Below are positions 10,702 to 12,621 of a stretch of DNA of 12,621 bases, in pieces (position 1 is the first letter of the stretch; every line of letters begins with the position of its first letter). Below the pieces are notes generated by a model. It saw only the letters and a program-made list of their open reading frames with translations. It did not search any database and was not told the origin of the DNA. Position numbers and translations under genes: made by a program. This DNA is from Rodentolepis nana (taxonomy: Eukaryota > Platyhelminthes > Cestoda > Cyclophyllidea > Hymenolepididae). The DNA lies in NCBI GenBank assembly GCA_900617975.1, contig UZAE01014695.1, positions 1-12,621 on the forward strand, in the 5' to 3' direction.

Positions 10702-10930
10702 ATTACAAACGGGTTAGAGATGGCTTGTTGACAGTTTTTCTCAAAATTGGTCGAATTATGGCACGTATATTTGCTTCAATCTCAATTTGTTGTTTCTCAT
10801 TAATATCAGTGTTGAACGCATCGAGAATCGACTTCGTTTTTAATTTTGGGTTGGTCAATATTAGACGACTTTTGACATTAATACAGGGGCTTTTTACTTC
10901 GGTATCCACAGATTAAATGCTATTAAAATT
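10702..10930 (+). promoter_or_regulatory. Likely PGAM 3' UTR with tandem ATTAAA signals
   Basis: An AATAAA (10697-10702) overlaps the stop codon and is unlikely to serve alone. Two ATTAAA hexamers at 10912-10917 and 10922-10927, followed by a T-rich run, give a plausible poly(A) site and a 3' UTR of roughly 230 nt. Confidence 0.45.
10703..10912 (-). other. Unassigned open frame converging on PGAM
   Basis: On the minus strand 69 codons are open and end in TAA at 10705-10703, one base from the PGAM stop. The sequence is hydrophilic and lysine-rich, ends in NKPSLTRL, and looks more protein-like than most chance frames here. It has no ATG near its start and no convincing acceptor at its upstream edge, and I recognise no family. 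It may be a terminal exon of a convergent gene, but the more likely reading is a chance frame antisense to the PGAM 3' UTR. Confidence 0.15.
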
Positions 10931-11930
10931 TTTTTTTGTTATATTGGGGCAGAAAGTGGGGATTTTAGTATGGCCATTCTTCGTTTGGGAGCTCTAAGAT
11001 ACTTGCAACATAATCTGCAGTCTACGTGACTAGGTTGGAGTGCGCGTTTAACGCGGGTGCGTACGTGTCTTGGCTGAGTTTATTCCTGGTGCGACGTGCA
11101 ACTTGGCTTCGCTAACGCATTGGTTGGTCTATGTGACAGGACCACATTTCGGCACACATATATTATCAGTCAAGATTTGCAGAAGTTTGGTAGAGCTACT
11201 GTGGCGATGGTGTTCCCAGCGCAATGTGGGGTAGATTAAGTCGGTCAAGTTTGGGCTAGTTCGGTGCCATCTCGGATAATTTAAATGGAAAGTGTAACAT
11301 TTTTATCGGATAAAATTAATGAATAGCCTTACTGATTGACACTATCGTTCTGTGAAATGGGAAAATTAACAAATGTTAAAGCTAACAGAGTGGTCAGTTA
11401 GAATGAATTAAGATTGCATGCAGCTTCTCCAGCACGTTGGCAGTTATTATTTCCAGCAACATGAAACTAGTTTAAGTTACGTTAATCGCACAGGTGGGTG
11501 GCTTCTAATCCACAATTTGTCTTAGAAGGGTAGGCACCATTTTAGCTGTTTTCTCAAAGAGTCCTTCAAACGTAATGCCAAGTTTGACGATGATATTAAG
11601 CTGAGGCGTTTTACATTTTTGTCTTTCTTAAGAATTAAAGCAATCTCAAACTGTGCACTTGGAATCCCTGTTGACTTTTGCATTGGTGAAAGAGTGAACA
11701 TACCACCAGGAATTAAATTACTCGGTCATTTCAGTAACGCTTTGTTCTTTCAAACCAAGAACTTCGCTGGCGTTTTGATCCATTCGACTTTGTATGACAT
11801 GCAAAGACGACGACTCGAGAGAATTGAACGTATTCATATTTGCAACCAGTTTTCAGAGTTGAGTGTTATCAACTAGCGATATTTCACTCGTACTTTCATT
11901 TTAAAATTATATGAAGAAACGATTTCACCT
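10931..11930. other. Intergenic region downstream of PGAM, nothing assigned
   Basis: One kilobase of mixed composition. The part at about 11030-11160 is clearly richer in G+C and CpG than its surroundings and holds an imperfect palindrome CGCGTTTAACGCG. On the plus strand an open frame of 85 codons ends at 11876; on the minus strand a 39-codon frame starts with ATG at 11837 and stops at 11718, with a possible GTAATT donor just before its stop. Neither shows a motif I recognise, and both cannot easily be real. No RNA gene or repeat was identified. Confidence 0.5.
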
Positions 11931-11944
11931 GGTTTATTAAATAT
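11931..11944. repeat. Target-site duplication, left copy, retroposon 2 (14 bp)
   Basis: GGTTTATTAAATAT here is repeated perfectly at 12273-12286. Confidence 0.9.
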
Positions 11945-12272
11945 TTATTTATTAATTTCAAATGGCAGGCGTTATGATAGCTATCATTACCCATTTAGCC
12001 GACTTCGGGCTTCACAGAGGGAAGGTTCATCAAAGTAGCAGAAAGTCGAGGGGTGGGGAAGTGAAGAGCGATTCACAGATGTAAAAGAGGCAGACAGACA
12101 CAAAGGTAGAGAAAAAGGTAAGGTGAGTACAGTGGAAGGGGTCGAATATGACAACCAGGGGGGTCATGGTGGTTTGAAGTCAGAAGTCAACCGCCGGTTA
12201 ATAGACTTTTTTGCCGTATGAGTATACGTTGCTCAGGGTGCACCACGTGGAGGTAAGTCTATCGCACACCCC
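11945..12272 (-). mobile_element. Short non-autonomous retroposon, copy 2 (328 bp), ribozyme-headed
   Basis: Second copy of the element at 8332-8627, same orientation. On the minus strand it starts at GGGGTGTGCG (12272) and finishes with CCATTTGAAATTAATAAATAA and further AT repeats, the kind of simple tail seen on RTE/CR1-type LINE derivatives. A perfect 14-nt palindrome ATGATAGCTATCAT (11974-11987) near the 3' end could form a hairpin read by a LINE reverse transcriptase; copy 1 lacks it. Perfect 14-bp direct repeats flank the insertion. Compared with copy 1, the 5' ~100 nt are well conserved and the body carries many substitutions and indels, so these may be different subfamilies. A minus-strand frame of about 40 codons from an internal ATG is not maintained in copy 1. 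Confidence 0.85.
12200..12272 (-). ncRNA. HDV-like self-cleaving ribozyme fold, copy 2 (P1 intact)
   Basis: From G1 = 12272 on the minus strand: P1 GGGGTGT pairs fully with P1' GCACCCT, including the G1-T38 wobble at the cleavage site. P2 ATAGACT pairs with AGTCTAT; P3 is ACC/GGT around L3 TCCACGT; P4 is GTAT/ATAC with loop ACTC; J4/2 is GGC followed by A6, two A longer than copy 1. The candidate catalytic C is nt 60. The one weak point is the segment after P1', GAGCAAC, where copy 1 has GGGCAAC; this loses one of the two P1.1 pairs. The fold and motif order match the HDV-like class, at 73 nt close to its minimal size. Confidence 0.78.
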
Positions 12273-12286
12273 GGTTTATTAAATAT
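12273..12286. repeat. Target-site duplication, right copy, retroposon 2 (14 bp)
   Basis: Perfect repeat of 11931-11944, starting directly after the predicted ribozyme cleavage position. Confidence 0.9.
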
Positions 12287-12621
12287 AAGAACCACACAAC
12301 TTTGAAGTTCCCCTTTACTAAACTACCCAAAATCACATACTTCCACACGATGTAATCCTACTAACTGCCAAAATTCACATACTACATGCACATCAAACTA
12401 AATGTGCCTCAGATTAAATATTTCACCGGACGTGACATATCGCAGAAAATTTTTATCGGAATGGCGTCGACGATAAACCAAAGAGCAGGCCAAGACTGTA
12501 TACGGAAGTTTACAATGAAAGTGTACCTTGTATACCTTTCGTACATTACGAGTCAATAGACAGACAAAAGAGAATTTGTAATAGCACTAATTTCTGAGTC
12601 AATTCTGTAACTAGCAAAATG
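12287..12621. other. Terminal stretch, no gene recognised
   Basis: Contains a minus-strand frame of about 60 codons without ATG (roughly 12400-12590) and a 32-codon plus-strand frame starting at an ATG near 12462. Neither has a recognisable motif. No repeat or RNA gene was seen. Confidence 0.5.

Noticed and set aside
11619..11876. 85-codon plus-strand frame
   Set aside because: No recognised domain; a competing minus-strand ATG frame overlaps it. Kept only as a note in the intergenic entry.
12245..12260. Perfect-looking splice donor AG-GTAAGT on the plus strand in both repeat copies
   Set aside because: It is the complement of the P2/P3 segment of the minus-strand ribozyme, which explains its conservation. 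No exon precedes it.
8332..12272. The two homologous repeats as LTRs of one retrotransposon enclosing PGAM
   Set aside because: Each repeat has its own distinct perfect target-site duplication, and the interval holds an intact host gene and no retroviral-type coding sequence. They are two independent insertions.
12172..12272. tRNA-derived SINE head with pol III A and B boxes
   Set aside because: Only a weak partial B-box-like GGTTGACTTC is seen and no acceptable A box; the HDV-like fold explains the region better.

Overview
The window is nuclear DNA of an animal, most likely a parasitic flatworm and probably a tapeworm. It carries four recognisable animal genes interrupted by very short introns (35-42 nt and 61-76 nt classes, plus two of about 0.5-0.6 kb), on an AT-rich background with homopolymer and microsatellite tracts and splice acceptors just upstream of start codons, as expected where spliced-leader trans-splicing is used. 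The flatworm/cestode placement is inferred from intron sizes and protein character, not from a database match.

Layout. (1) 781-2880, plus strand: the last four visible exons of phosphatidylinositol 4-kinase alpha (catalytic domain to stop); 1-780 is upstream intron. (2) 2881-5311: about 2.4 kb with the PI4KA 3' end and simple repeats, no gene recognised. (3) 5312-6074, plus: a three-exon UFM1-specific protease of the short UFSP1 type, 217 aa. (4) 6091-7112, minus: LIN37, the DREAM/MuvB subunit, seven exons, 241 aa, ending 16 bp from the UFSP1 stop in tail-to-tail orientation. (5) 7113-9628: AT-rich intergenic DNA with one copy of a short retroposon. (6) 9667-10701, plus: cofactor-dependent phosphoglycerate mutase, five exons, 251 aa. 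(7) 10702-12621: no assigned gene; a second retroposon copy near 12 kb.

The most unusual content is the pair of roughly 300-bp retroposons (8332-8627 and 11945-12272, both read on the minus strand). Each is bounded by its own perfect target-site duplication (16 bp and 14 bp). Both start at exactly the same nucleotide, and their first ~70 nt fold as a nested double pseudoknot of the HDV-like self-cleaving type (P1, P2, P3, P4, the L3 loop, a GGCAAA J4/2 with the expected catalytic C). The predicted cleavage site falls exactly on the junction between element and target-site duplication. This looks like a non-autonomous LINE-mobilised element whose 5' end is made by a ribozyme, an arrangement known for R2 and other non-LTR elements; I know of no description in flatworms.

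The four genes are unrelated in function: membrane phosphoinositide synthesis, UFM1 processing, cell-cycle gene repression and glycolysis. There is no sign of an operon among them. The closest physical coupling is the UFSP1/LIN37 3' overlap.
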